From positions 42,974-106,973 of the forward strand of contig NZ_SMKL01000014.1 in assembly GCF_004348545.1 (NCBI RefSeq): a stretch of DNA of 64,000 nt, written 5' to 3'. Shown here one piece after another: positions 49,903 to 58,962 of this stretch. The stretch's first letter is position 1, and every line of letters begins with the position of its first letter. The position numbers and the translations under genes are program-made. This DNA is from Jiangella ureilytica (GTDB lineage: Bacteria; Actinomycetota; Actinomycetes; Jiangellales; Jiangellaceae). The notes below the pieces were generated by a model that was given only the letters and a program-made list of their open reading frames with translations, ran no database searches and was not told the DNA's origin.

Positions 49903-50862
49903 TCAGCCGCAGACCCGTCCGGCGAGCCGGACCAGTTCGACCATGGTCGACGTGTCCAGGGGAGAGAACTCCGGCACCTCCCGGGAGCCGGACGTCACAG
50001 TGAACTCGATCATCCCGTCGTCGCCGGCCATGGACGTCGCCGCCGCACAGTCCTCGACCGTCCAGGTCAGCTCGATCTGCGCCGTGGCGTGCCCCACCAG
50101 CCGGATCGGCAGCTCGGGCTGCGTCGCCGCCAAGCCGGGCGCCATGGGCACCAGGCGCGTGATCTGGACCGACCGGCCGGAGTAGTTCAGCAGCGGCAGC
50201 GTGACCGTGAGGCTGGACTCGCCGACCGTCGTGGCGATGACCGGGCCGACGAACTGGACGTAGCCGGCGTTGAACTCGCACTGATCGGTCCACAGCATGC
50301 CGATGCTGCCGTAGTCGCTGTTCTGGTCCGCGTCGACGGTGCGCTCGTCGCCCTCGGCGTCGCGGATGCGCACTTGGACCGCATCGGGCGCGTCGTTCGC
50401 GGAACAGTCGGCGACCAGTCCCGTCTGCTGGACGACGACCCACTCGCCGACCGGCGCCTCGACCTGCTCGAACGGTTCGGCGTCTGGAGTGATCTCGAAC
50501 CCGTCGGCCGCGATGCCGAGGATCTCGACCGGCCGCGATCCGATGTTCACCAGCTGCAGGTCGACCGAGGCCGCGGCCGAGCCCCCTTCGTCGAGCATCC
50601 AGTTCGCGGGACCGCTGATGATGGCGACGTCGGCCAGCTCGGCCGCGTCGTGCCGGGCGTCGACGATGACCGCGCCGAGCAGCCCGCCGGCGGCCAGGCC
50701 CGCCGCCAGCAGCGCCCAGCGCCGCCAGGCGTGCGACGACCCGCGCGCGCCGTCGCCCGCGTGCTGGTCGCCGTCGTGGCCGTCGACGCCGATGACGCCG
50801 CGGCCCCCCGCCGGTCCGACGACGCCGAGATCGAACGGTGCGTCGTCGGACCCGTCCCCCAT
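49903..50862 (-). CDS. Membrane-anchored protein, tandem paralogue C
   Basis: 319 residues. A short cytoplasmic head with the motif PFDLGVVG (residues 9-16), one membrane helix at about 50-67, then an extracytoplasmic part of about 250 residues. This has two beta-rich, Ig-like halves. Landmarks shared with the two upstream genes: DARHDAAEL after the helix, PVEILGIAADGF, GEWVVVQQTGLVADCS, SIGMLWTDQCE, LTWTVEDCAAA and a final Cys near the end (RLAGRVCG). Conserved Cys pairs suggest disulphides. No family recognised. Third gene of the tandem series, 2 bases after the previous stop. Confidence 0.82.
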   Translation of the reverse strand: MGDGSDDAPFDLGVVGPAGGRGVIGVDGHDGDQHAGDGARGSSHAWRRWALLAAGLAAGGLLGAVIVDARHDAAELADVAIISGPANWMLDEGGSAAASVDLQLVNIGSRPVEILGIAADGFEITPDAEPFEQVEAPVGEWVVVQQTGLVADCSANDAPDAVQVRIRDAEGDERTVDADQNSDYGSIGMLWTDQCEFNAGYVQFVGPVIATTVGESSLTVTLPLLNYSGRSVQITRLVPMAPGLAATQPELPIRLVGHATAQIELTWTVEDCAAATSMAGDDGMIEFTVTSGSREVPEFSPLDTSTMVELVRLAGRVCG

Positions 50863-50864
50863 GG

Positions 50865-51809
50865 TCACTCTTGGATTGTCGCTGGACAGGCCTGCCCGGA
50901 CAAGCGGGCCAGCGAGGTGAACGCGTGGTCCGGCAGCACCACGACCTGCTCGGCCTCGCTGTCGCCGGTGAGAGTGCGGACCGCGAGCGACCCGCCGGTC
51001 GCACGGAGTGCGGTGTCGCAGTCGCGCACGGTCCACGTGGTGACGACGGTGAGGCTCTGGCCGGCCGGGACGGACCGGTCGGCGGCGTCGACCGTGAGCG
51101 TGAAGCCCGGCGCCCGCGACGCGATGGCGCCGAGCCGGAGGTCGTCGAGGCCGTCGTTGACCAGCTCGATGCCGAGCACGACGCCGTCGGCGCCGGTCTC
51201 GATGAGGCTGGTCTTCCCGACCCGCAACCCGGACGGGCCGAGCTGACACTCGGTGTACCAGAAGCCGCGCAGGCTTTCGTGGTCGTCGGGCGGCTCGACG
51301 TCGACCAGCCGCTCCTCGCCGGACTCCGTGCGGACGCGCATGCGCATGGCCTGCGGCAGCTCGCCGGAGCAGTCGACCACGAGGTCGCGCTGGACGTAGG
51401 TCACCCAGCTGCCGGCCCCGACGGCGACGGGCTCGGGCGGCTCGGCGCCGTCGGCGAGCGTGACGCCGTCGATCTCGACGCCGAGGATCTCGACGGGGCG
51501 CTCCCCGGCGTTGAGCACGGCGACGGTCAGCTCGCCCTTCGGCCGCCCGGGGAAGATGATCATCTGCTCCGGGCCGCCGAACAGCTCGATGCGGGCGTAC
51601 CCGGCCGCGTCGTCGCGCGCCTCGGCGACGGCCAACCCCCCGGCGGCGCCGACGACGACCGCCGCGGCCAGCACGCCCCACCGCCGCCACCCGGACCGCC
51701 CGCGCGGCGTCGCCGGGCCGTCGCCGCCGTCCGGACCCGGGTCCGGATCGGGCGCCGGCCCGATCACACCCAGGTCGAACGGCTCACCGGGGTCGTCGCG
51801 CGAGGTCAT
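50865..51809 (-). CDS. Membrane-anchored protein, tandem paralogue B
   Basis: 314 residues. Same plan as its neighbours: PFDLGVIG at residues 10-17, one helix at about 45-62, EARDDAAGYARIELFGG, PVEILGVEIDGVTL, GSWVTYVQRDLVVDCSG, GFWYTECQLGP, VVTTWTVRDCDTALR and a final RLSGQAC. The head is rich in Asp, Pro and Gly. It is the middle gene; its start overlaps the stop of paralogue A by 4 bases. Confidence 0.82.
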   Translation of the reverse strand: MTSRDDPGEPFDLGVIGPAPDPDPGPDGGDGPATPRGRSGWRRWGVLAAAVVVGAAGGLAVAEARDDAAGYARIELFGGPEQMIIFPGRPKGELTVAVLNAGERPVEILGVEIDGVTLADGAEPPEPVAVGAGSWVTYVQRDLVVDCSGELPQAMRMRVRTESGEERLVDVEPPDDHESLRGFWYTECQLGPSGLRVGKTSLIETGADGVVLGIELVNDGLDDLRLGAIASRAPGFTLTVDAADRSVPAGQSLTVVTTWTVRDCDTALRATGGSLAVRTLTGDSEAEQVVVLPDHAFTSLARLSGQACPATIQE

Positions 51810-52735
51810 CCCTCACTCTCGCACGCGCGGTCGACGAGGCGCACCAGCTCGGCGCGGGCGGGACCCATCACCGGATACATGTTCATCGGGTTGTCCCGTG
51901 GATCTGCTCCCTCGGTGAGGGTCGAGGTCAGATAGACGTCGAAGAACTGCCGCGCGTCGGCGCAGGCACTGACGGTCCATGTCACCGCGAGCGTGACGCG
52001 ATCGCCCGGAGACACGGTGACGGGGAGGCCGGCCGGCTGCGCTCGGAGTCCGGGGCTGTCGGCGCCCAGCTCGTGCACCGTGGCCGGCTCACGGCCGTCG
52101 TTCATGATGGTGACGTCCATGACGATGCTGGTCGCGTCAGTCGTGACGACCTCGGGCTCGTCGATGAAGAGCTGCTCACCGTACCGGCAGCTCGACCAGA
52201 GCGTGGCGATCAGTCCGTACTCCGGCAGATCCCCGGCCCGGACGACACGCTCCTCACCGGCCGCATCGAGAAACCGCACGTTCAGGTACTCCGGAGGGTC
52301 GGCCGCGCAGTCCGGCACCAGGCCCTGCTGCTCGACGACGACCCACTCGCCCGGCGGCGCGGGGACGGGCTCCGGGTCGGGCGAGCCGGGCTCGATGCTC
52401 AACCCGTCAGCACCGAACCCGAGGATCTCGATCTCGCGCTCCCCCACGTTGAGCAGCTGCATGCCGGCCGACGCGGGTTCCCCTTGGCTGGCCATGCCCG
52501 TCCACCCCGTCAGCCCGCCGACGACCACGCCGACGTCGTTGAGCTCGGCGGCGTCGTGCCGGGCGCCGGACACCACCACCCCCAGCAGGGCGCCGACGGC
52601 GACGGCGGCGGCCAGCGCGACCCAGCGCCACCGGCCGCCGCTCGCAGCCGGCGACGACGACGGCGACTCACCCGCGTCGCCGTCGCCGTCGCCCACGACG
52701 CCCAGGTCGAACGGTGGCTCGTCAGCCTGCCTCAT
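51806..52735 (-). CDS. Membrane-anchored protein, tandem paralogue A
   Basis: 309 residues. PFDLGVVG at residues 8-15, one helix at about 38-55, GARHDAAELNDVGVVVG, EIEILGFGADGLSI, GEWVVVEQQGLVPDCA, IATLWSSCRYGE, LAVTWTVSACADARQ and a C-terminal RLVDRACESEG. First gene of the series. The region upstream shares the bases CAGCGACAATCCA with the sequence before paralogue C, suggesting that the duplication included the 5' flank. Confidence 0.82.
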   Translation of the reverse strand: MRQADEPPFDLGVVGDGDGDAGESPSSSPAASGGRWRWVALAAAVAVGALLGVVVSGARHDAAELNDVGVVVGGLTGWTGMASQGEPASAGMQLLNVGEREIEILGFGADGLSIEPGSPDPEPVPAPPGEWVVVEQQGLVPDCAADPPEYLNVRFLDAAGEERVVRAGDLPEYGLIATLWSSCRYGEQLFIDEPEVVTTDATSIVMDVTIMNDGREPATVHELGADSPGLRAQPAGLPVTVSPGDRVTLAVTWTVSACADARQFFDVYLTSTLTEGADPRDNPMNMYPVMGPARAELVRLVDRACESEG

Positions 52736-52765
52736 CGATGGATTGTCGCTGAGTAACAACACCGA

Positions 52766-53227
52766 TCACAAGACGGCGGCGAGCTTGTCCAGCGTCTGCT
52801 CCAGCCCGAGCCGCGACAGCCGCACGGTGTCCGCCGTCGCGTAGCCGCGCTCGGTCACCGTCAGCTCGGTTCCGGGCCCCGACGGCGTCAGCGTCACCTC
52901 GTGCGGGACCCCGGTCTCGGGGATGTCCGCGGGCAGGCCGAGCGAGGACGGCGGCACGGACCGGCCGTCGGCGTCGCAGAAGCCCAGGACGTACTCGAGC
53001 CGGCGCGGCGCGTCGACCACGGTGTAGGTCCAGGTGTTGTGCAGCTCGAAGCCCTCGGGCGAGCGCATGGTGATAAGCGACGCGCCGCCGGGGCGGACGT
53101 CCATGCGCGCGAGCGGGCAGCTGAAGCCGTCGGGCCCCCACCACCGCTTGACCAGCTCGGACTCCGTCAGCGCCGCCCACACCCGCTCCGGCGGCGCGCC
53201 GTAGGTGCGGGTCACGGTGAGGTCCAT
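52766..53227 (-). CDS. AHSA1/SRPBCC-family protein
   Basis: 153 residues. DLTVTRTYGAPPERVWAALT, WGPDGFSCPLARMDVRPGG and a C-terminal helix are typical of the activator-of-Hsp90-like SRPBCC domain, which binds hydrophobic ligands. Third gene of an ArsR/AHSA1 operon; it overlaps the previous stop by one base (TGATG). Confidence 0.88.
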   Translation of the reverse strand: MDLTVTRTYGAPPERVWAALTESELVKRWWGPDGFSCPLARMDVRPGGASLITMRSPEGFELHNTWTYTVVDAPRRLEYVLGFCDADGRSVPPSSLGLPADIPETGVPHEVTLTPSGPGTELTVTERGYATADTVRLSRLGLEQTLDKLAAVL

Positions 53228-53724
53228 CAGCGCGTCACCCCGATCAGCGCGTCGAGGAGGTCGTGCGACTCGCGGATGCCGCTCTCCATGCCGGTCGGGA
53301 TCCAGCCGTCGCGGTCCTCGATCGACTGGAAGAGCGAGACGTTGGTGTAGCGAGTGCCGCCGTCGCCGGCGGGCTCGAACGTGTCGGTGACCAGCTGCAG
53401 CCGCCCGGGGCCGCCCATCTCGAACTGCAGCGTCGAGACGATGAGCGACCCCGGCACGACGTCGTGGTAGACGCCCCAGAAGGCGTACGGCGTCGGCGGC
53501 TGCCCGGCAGCCGGCTCGCGGTGGCGGGCGACGAAGCGCCAGAGGCCGCCCCGGCGGACGTCCATCCGCTCAACGGTGGTCTCGAAGCGGCGCGAGCCCC
53601 ACCAGCGCGGGATCAGCGCCGGATCGGTCATGGCCGCGAACACCACGTCCGGCGGCGCGCCGAAGTCTCTGGTGACGACGATGTCCTGCCGTCCCGGCTC
53701 GAAGAGCACCTCAGTCGTGCGCAT
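53227..53724 (-). CDS. AHSA1/SRPBCC-family protein, paralogue
   Basis: 165 residues. DIVVTRDFGAPPDVVFAAMT, RWWGSRRFETTVERMDVRRG, PYAFWGVYHDVVPGSLIVST. Paralogous to the next gene, with which and the ArsR gene it forms an operon. These three-gene units are frequent in actinomycetes; their function is not established. Confidence 0.88.
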   Translation of the reverse strand: MRTTEVLFEPGRQDIVVTRDFGAPPDVVFAAMTDPALIPRWWGSRRFETTVERMDVRRGGLWRFVARHREPAAGQPPTPYAFWGVYHDVVPGSLIVSTLQFEMGGPGRLQLVTDTFEPAGDGGTRYTNVSLFQSIEDRDGWIPTGMESGIRESHDLLDALIGVTR

Positions 53725-54052
53725 GGTCCTGCCTCCCCTGGATCCGGACGATCTCCTGCTCGAGGCGGCCCAGGGAGTCCTCCCAGACCGCGCGGTACTG
53801 CTCGATCCAGCCGCTCGCGTGGTCGAGTGGCGCGACCTCGAGCCGGCACGGGCGCCACTGGCCCTGCCGGCTCCGGCTGATCAGCCCGGCCCGCTCCAGC
53901 ACCTTGAGGTGCTTGGAGATCGCCTGGGCGCTCATGTCGAACGGCCGGCCGAGCTCGGTGACCGGCGCCTCACCCTCGGCCAGCCGGGCGAGGATGGCGC
54001 GCCGGGTCGGGTCGGCGAGCGCGCCGAAGACCAGGCTCAGGGCGTCGTCCAC
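53711..54052 (-). CDS. ArsR-family repressor
   Basis: 113 residues. Winged helix: LVFGALADPTRRAILARLAE, GEAPVTELGRPFDMSAQAIS, KHLKVLERAGLISRSRQG. No metal-binding Cys pair is present, so the signal is probably not a metal. It overlaps the AHSA1 gene by 14 bases. Two short palindromes at 54070-54098 just upstream are likely operators. Confidence 0.92.
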   Translation of the reverse strand: MDDALSLVFGALADPTRRAILARLAEGEAPVTELGRPFDMSAQAISKHLKVLERAGLISRSRQGQWRPCRLEVAPLDHASGWIEQYRAVWEDSLGRLEQEIVRIQGRQDHAHD

Positions 54053-54069
54053 GCGGCACCTCCGATATA

Positions 54070-54098
54070 CAACCGACTGGTTGATAAACCGATGGGTT
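54070..54098. promoter_or_regulatory. Tandem ArsR-type operators
   Basis: CAACCGACTGGTTG (54070-54083) and AACCGATGGGTT (54087-54098), inverted repeats with a shared AACC-N4-GGTT core whose centres are 16 bases apart. They lie in a notably AT-rich patch between the ArsR gene and the divergent lipid-kinase-like gene. Confidence 0.55.
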
Positions 54099-54144
54099 GA
54101 TTATCTCTCACCGAGTTCTCATGTCAACCGGGCAGAATCGAGGG

Positions 54145-55035
54145 GTGACGAGGCTGCTGGTCATCGCCAACACCCATGCCGGAAGCGCGCGCGAGGAGGC
54201 GGTCGACACCGCGATCGGCGTGCTGCGCGACGGCGGTGGCGACGTCGAGGTGGCCGACCTCGACCCCGACGCCCTGCCCGACGTGCTCAAGCAGCACTCG
54301 GACCACCGGCCCGTCGTCATGGGTGGCGACGGCTCCGTTCATCTGCTGGTGGCGACGGCGCACCGCCTCGGCCTGCTCGACGGGGGGCCGTTCGAGGTCG
54401 GGCTGGTGCCGCTGGGCACCGGCAACGACCTCGCCCGCACGCTCGGCCTGCCCCTCGACCCGGCGCAGGCCGCCGAGATCGCGTTGAGCGGTCGGCCCCG
54501 CGACCTGGACATCCTGGTCGACGACGTCGGCGGCATCGTGGTCAACGCCGTCCACCTGGGCGTGGGCGCCGAGGCCGGCCGGCGCGCCGTCCCGCTGAAG
54601 CCGCGCCTGGGCAAGCTCGCCTACCCGGTGGGCAGCGCGGTCGCCGGCGCCTCCGCCGCCGGGTGGAAGCTGCGGGTCGCGGTCGACGGGACCGTGCTGG
54701 CCGGCGGCGACCGGCGCGCGCTCATGGTCGCGCTGGGCAACGGCGTCACCATCGGCGGTGGCGCCCCCGTCGCCCCGTCCGCCCGTCCCGACGACGGCCA
54801 CGTCGACGTCGTGGTCTCGTTCTCGACCGGCTGGCGGGCCCGGCTCGCCTTCGCCGTCGCCCTGGCCCGCGGACGGCACCCCGAACGCCACGACGTCGTG
54901 TCGGCCCGCGGCCATGCGGTGACGGTGTCCGGCGGGCCGGTCCCCCTCAACGCCGACGGCGAGCTGTCCGAACTGACCGGGGCCCGGACCTGGACGGTGC
55001 TGCCGCACGCCCTGCGCATCCCCGTCGGGGACTGA
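54145..55035 (+). CDS. Diacylglycerol-kinase-family lipid kinase
   Basis: 296 residues from GTG 54145. DAGK catalytic domain: LLVIANTHAGSAREE, VVMGGDGSVHLLVATAHRLG (usual GGDGT replaced by GGDGS) and VGLVPLGTGNDLARTLGLPL. The C-terminal domain (PDDGHVDVVVSFSTG ... PVPLNADGELSEL) is complete. It would phosphorylate diacylglycerol or a related lipid with ATP. Glycine replaces part of the usual acidic stretch in the second domain, so activity is likely but not certain. Confidence 0.9.
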   Translation: MTRLLVIANTHAGSAREEAVDTAIGVLRDGGGDVEVADLDPDALPDVLKQHSDHRPVVMGGDGSVHLLVATAHRLGLLDGGPFEVGLVPLGTGNDLARTLGLPLDPAQAAEIALSGRPRDLDILVDDVGGIVVNAVHLGVGAEAGRRAVPLKPRLGKLAYPVGSAVAGASAAGWKLRVAVDGTVLAGGDRRALMVALGNGVTIGGGAPVAPSARPDDGHVDVVVSFSTGWRARLAFAVALARGRHPERHDVVSARGHAVTVSGGPVPLNADGELSELTGARTWTVLPHALRIPVGD

Positions 55036-55113
55036 GCTCGCCGCGAGCGAGACCATGGTTGACGGATCACTGCCGTCCTGGCGACACCAATCCCTCAACC
55101 ACCGCGCAGGAGC

Positions 55114-56748
55114 TCACAGGTCGGCCGACAGCACCTCGGACATGGTCGCGGTGTCGCCGTCGACGCGGCCGGTCTCCCAGCGGACCCGGGCGGTGCCGTC
55201 GGTCAGCTCCAAGGTCGCCAGCGCGTTGTCGAACCGCGGGCCGGCGGCGATCCGCCAGTCGATCGACGGCTTGGGGATGCGGGCCAGCCGGGCCAGGCCC
55301 GAGCCCACCACCCGGGCGACCCCGAAGGCGGCGGCGCCCTGGACGTAGCGCATCGTCCTGCTCAGCGGGTTGCGCACGGGCGAGCAGACCAGCTGGTGCA
55401 CGCGGCTGGTCCGCGGCGTCTGGCCCGGATACCGCATCCGCGCCGCATACGAGTGGTGCACGTCGCCCGAGAGGAAGCTGATGGTCTGCGGCCGCCGCCC
55501 GTCGGGACCGGTCGCCACGGACGTCACCAGCTCGGCCATCGCCGAGAACGACCGGCCGAACGCGGCCCAGTGCTCGAGGTCGACGGCCTGGCGCAGCTTC
55601 TCCGCCCTCGACGCGAACCGCCGTCCCCACGCACCCGCCGCCGTCGCCTCGTTCCAGGCCTCGAGGTCGTGCACGCCGCGCGGCAGCAGGTACGGCAGCG
55701 ACGTGCCGAGGAACAGGTGCTCCACGTGCTCGGTGTCGCGGACCTGCTCGACGATCCAGTCCCACTCGTCGTCGTCGACGATCGTCCGCCGCGACGGGTC
55801 GAGCACGCGGCCGCAGCGCGAGTCGATCATCACCAGGCGGGCCGGGCCGATGTCGCGGGCGAAGCTCCAGCGGTAGGACGCCGGGTCCTGGTCGGCCTGC
55901 CAGGCGTACTCGTCGAGCACCTCGCCGGCATCGCCGCCGCCGGACCCCGCGGCCAGCACGGCCTTCAGCACCGGGTCGGCCGCCCGCTCCGACGGCGACA
56001 GGTTGCCGACGTGCTGGTAGATCCAGTACGCCGCGATGCCGCCGGTGATCCGCCGGCGCCACCACTGTTCCCGCGCCATCTGCTCGCGCCAGGTCTGCGA
56101 GGTGTTCCAGTCGTCGCGGATGTCGTGGTCGTCGAAGATCATGGCGGCCGGAACGGTGGAGAGCAGCCAGCGCACGGCCGGGTCGCTCCAGGCCAGCCGG
56201 TAGAGATGCGCGTACTCCTCGAAGTCCGAGACCTCCCACCCGGGCGCCTCGGCCGGGTCGCGGCGCGCCGCGATGAACTCGCGCATCGCCTCGGAGGTCT
56301 CGTCGGCGTACACCTGGTCGCCCAGCAGCATCAGCCCGTCGGGCCGCTCGGACTCGTCGGCTGCGGCGAGTCGCAGCGCCAGGGCGCGCAGCGCGTCGGT
56401 GCCGTAGATGCGATCGTGCCGGTCGTCGTGCGGCACGCTCATGCGGCACGACCCGAACGTCAGCCGCACCCGGCCGTCGCCGCGGGTGCGGATGACCGGC
56501 GGAGGGAACGGGCCCCCCGGCTCCGGCCACACCTGCTCGCCGTCGATCTCGACGGTGTACGGCGTCGACGTGGCGGGCTCGAGGTCGTCGACGGCGACCA
56601 GCGCGTAGTGGTGCCCGTGGACGGGGAACGTGTCAGTGGACGCATCGAGGACCCGGACGGTCGCTGGGCCGGCCGTCTCGACCCAGATCAGGGCCGACGT
56701 CCGGTCGACGTGTCGCAGCAGCGGTCCCAGGAGGAGCGTGTCCGGCAC
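55114..56748 (-). CDS. PhoD-type alkaline phosphatase/phosphodiesterase
   Basis: 544 residues from GTG 56748 with GGGAGG 5 bases upstream. N-terminal beta domain (RHVDRTSALIWVETAGPATV), then the metal site: RLTFGSCR, MLLGDQVYADE, AMIFDDHDIRDDWN, FLSGDVHHSY. These are the Asp, Asn and His ligands of PhoD-like metallophosphoesterases. No Tat or Sec signal is visible at this start, unlike secreted PhoD, so the enzyme may be cytoplasmic. It follows convergently the lipid kinase gene. Confidence 0.9.
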   Translation of the reverse strand: MPDTLLLGPLLRHVDRTSALIWVETAGPATVRVLDASTDTFPVHGHHYALVAVDDLEPATSTPYTVEIDGEQVWPEPGGPFPPPVIRTRGDGRVRLTFGSCRMSVPHDDRHDRIYGTDALRALALRLAAADESERPDGLMLLGDQVYADETSEAMREFIAARRDPAEAPGWEVSDFEEYAHLYRLAWSDPAVRWLLSTVPAAMIFDDHDIRDDWNTSQTWREQMAREQWWRRRITGGIAAYWIYQHVGNLSPSERAADPVLKAVLAAGSGGGDAGEVLDEYAWQADQDPASYRWSFARDIGPARLVMIDSRCGRVLDPSRRTIVDDDEWDWIVEQVRDTEHVEHLFLGTSLPYLLPRGVHDLEAWNEATAAGAWGRRFASRAEKLRQAVDLEHWAAFGRSFSAMAELVTSVATGPDGRRPQTISFLSGDVHHSYAARMRYPGQTPRTSRVHQLVCSPVRNPLSRTMRYVQGAAAFGVARVVGSGLARLARIPKPSIDWRIAAGPRFDNALATLELTDGTARVRWETGRVDGDTATMSEVLSADL

Positions 56749-56793
56749 CTGACCTCCCGGAGGATCGTGAGTGGCAACGTAGGGTGAGCCCCC

Positions 56794-57945
56794 ATGCTGT
56801 CCGTTTCGTCCGCGTCTGGTCGTACCCCCATCGTCCTGCTGCTCACACTCGTCCTGGCCGCCTGCGGATCGTCGACGGCCCTGACCGGCAGCGACGCGCC
56901 CGCATCGAGTGTCATGGACGGTACGGACCCGATCGTCGCCGACGCCCGCGCGCTCCCGGGCGTCGACGACGTCACCTTCCACTATCGCGACCCGGACGGC
57001 AACGAGCATCCCGAGCCGCCCGGCACACCGGCCGATCGCGAGGGCTGGACGCTGCGTCTGGACATCGTGCACGGCGCCGAGTACGGCGCGGGCTGGGCCG
57101 CCGAGGCGATCGACGAGCTGCTCGAGGGCCGGCCGGAGCCCACGACGCCGGCTCTGGAGATCTGGCTGCACCCGGTCACGCCGACGGCGTCGGAGATCGC
57201 CGTCCGCGCCTACCCGCGGACCGACGACGGCTCCCAGGTCCGCGACGCGTTCCTGCTCGCCGCCACACCGGGGGTCGTGCGGGCGGTGTTCGACGGCGAG
57301 ACGGCGGACGTGCGGGTGGCCGACGCCGCGGACCTCGCGAAGGTCGCCGACGTCGCGGCCGTCCAGGGCACCGGCGTCGACGTCATCCGGGTCCTCGGCG
57401 ACGACTCCGCCGAGGTCCGCGTCGCCGACGTGCCGCCGCGCCCGCCGTACGTGCCGAGCACGGACCGACCCGCGCAGCGGCCCGCGGACCCGGCGGCGCC
57501 GGACTGCGACCCGGCCTCCCTGCGGCTGGAGCTCACCGGCACCGACGCCGCGCTGGGCTCGCGGTACCTGTTCCTCGGCGCGACGAACACCGGCGCCGCA
57601 CCGTGCGCGCTGCGGGGCCGGCCCGAGCTGACCTTCCGCACGCTCGCCGAGGAGCCGCTCGCCGTCGCCGTCACCCCGTCGACGACCCCGCCGGACCCGC
57701 CGCGGCTGGTCGTCCCGCCCGGCGCCCGCGCCGTGGCCATGCTCGACTGGAACGCGATGCCGACGGCGAACGACCCGAACCTGACCTACGAGGTCCTCCT
57801 CGCCGCGGGCGACGGCGCGCCTGCCACGGAGCTGCCGCTCACCTCGCTCGTCATCGACGGCGCCGGCCCGCAGACCTCCCTCGACATCGTCGACGGCGGC
57901 GAGGTCGCCGTCACCGCGTGGCAGCCCGACGGCACCGGGTTCTGA
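56794..57945 (+). CDS. Lipoprotein with C-terminal DUF4232-like domain
   Basis: 383 residues. Lipobox LVLAAC at residues 19-24 with the Cys lipidated. Residues 45-215 carry a beta/alpha part of unknown fold (WTLRLDIVHGAEYGAGWAAE, RAYPRTDDGSQVRDAFLLAA). A Pro/Arg linker follows, then a C-terminal domain (LRLELTGTDAALGSRYLFLG, APCALRGRPELTF, PNLTYEVLLA) resembling DUF4232 surface lipoproteins. Divergent from phoD. Confidence 0.85.
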   Translation: MLSVSSASGRTPIVLLLTLVLAACGSSTALTGSDAPASSVMDGTDPIVADARALPGVDDVTFHYRDPDGNEHPEPPGTPADREGWTLRLDIVHGAEYGAGWAAEAIDELLEGRPEPTTPALEIWLHPVTPTASEIAVRAYPRTDDGSQVRDAFLLAATPGVVRAVFDGETADVRVADAADLAKVADVAAVQGTGVDVIRVLGDDSAEVRVADVPPRPPYVPSTDRPAQRPADPAAPDCDPASLRLELTGTDAALGSRYLFLGATNTGAAPCALRGRPELTFRTLAEEPLAVAVTPSTTPPDPPRLVVPPGARAVAMLDWNAMPTANDPNLTYEVLLAAGDGAPATELPLTSLVIDGAGPQTSLDIVDGGEVAVTAWQPDGTGF

Positions 57946-58101
57946 CGCGGTGATCTCGGGATCGCTGGGTATTGCCGACCCATGACATCGCAGCGGGGGG
58001 CGGCCGGCGGCCGGCAGTTCCAGCCCTGTTCGGACCGAGGAAACCTCGGCGATACGCAAACCTCACGCGGGCATCGATCGGGCTCAATAGGCTCGGCTGA
58101 C

Positions 58102-58962
58102 ATGACCGCCGTCGACCTCCCCCCGACCGACCTCCTTCCCCACGACGACGTGGTCCGCTTCGCCGACTCCTTCGCCTGTCTGGCCGATCCGACCCGTGTC
58201 CGCCTGCTGCATGCCGTCGCGACGGCGCCGGGCGGCCGAACCGTGGGCGAGCTGACCGAGCGCCTCGGCATCAGCCAGTCGACCTGCTCCCACCATGTCC
58301 GCAAGCTCTCCGACGTCGGCTTCGTGCAGGTCGACCGGCAGGGCCCGTTCAGCCGCGTCACCGTCAACGAGGCCTGCATCATCGGGCTGCCGCACATGGC
58401 CGACGTCGTCATGGGCGCGCTGGCCACCCGCCCCCGGCACCCCGAGGACGTCCCGGGCGGCGTCACCGTCCGCGAGCTGCGCCTCGACGACTGGCCGGCC
58501 GTGCGCCGCATCTACCAGGAGGGCCTCGACACCGGCATCGCGACGTTCGACACCACCGTCCCGCCGAGCACCCGGCTGTCCGCGCGCTGGCTGCCCGGGC
58601 ACCGCTGGGTCGCCGAGGTCGACGGCGTCGTCGTCGGCTGGACGGCGGTCGCCCAGGCGTCGTCGCGCGACTGCTTCCGCGGCGTCGGCGAGACGTCGGT
58701 GTACGTCGACCGCGCCCACCGTGGCCGAGGTGTCGGCAAGGCGCTGCTGTTCACGCAGGTCACGGCGGCCGACCGGGCCGGCCTCTGGACCCTGCAGACG
58801 TCGGTGTTCAGCGTGAACCGGGCCGGGCTGTCGCTGCACCACCAGGCCGGCTACCGCACCGTCGGCGTGCGCGAGAAGCTCGCCCAGCGCGACGGCGTCT
58901 GGCACGACTGCATCCTCCTGGAGCGCCGCGCGTCCGCATCGGCGGGCAACGCCTTGACATGA
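58102..58962 (+). CDS. ArsR regulator fused to a GNAT acetyltransferase (ArsN-like)
   Basis: 286 residues. Residues 1-105 are an ArsR winged helix (FACLADPTRVRLLHAVATAP, LGISQSTCSHHVRKLSDVGF) with Cys26, Cys62 and Cys92 available for a thiophilic ligand. Residues 120-280 are a GNAT of the phosphinothricin-acetyltransferase type (VTVRELRLDDWPAVRRIYQE, GIATFDTTVPP, SVYVDRAHRGRGVGKALLFT). ArsN-type enzymes acetylate phosphinothricin or arsinothricin; ArsR fused to this GNAT is known in arsenic-resistance contexts. No other ars gene is visible nearby. The ATG at 58102 is the first good start. Confidence 0.88.
   Translation: MTAVDLPPTDLLPHDDVVRFADSFACLADPTRVRLLHAVATAPGGRTVGELTERLGISQSTCSHHVRKLSDVGFVQVDRQGPFSRVTVNEACIIGLPHMADVVMGALATRPRHPEDVPGGVTVRELRLDDWPAVRRIYQEGLDTGIATFDTTVPPSTRLSARWLPGHRWVAEVDGVVVGWTAVAQASSRDCFRGVGETSVYVDRAHRGRGVGKALLFTQVTAADRAGLWTLQTSVFSVNRAGLSLHHQAGYRTVGVREKLAQRDGVWHDCILLERRASASAGNALT

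Noticed and set aside
55036..55113. TGGTTGA/TCAACCA pair between convergent lipid-kinase and phoD genes
   Set aside because: Arms are short and the loop is long; not a convincing terminator.
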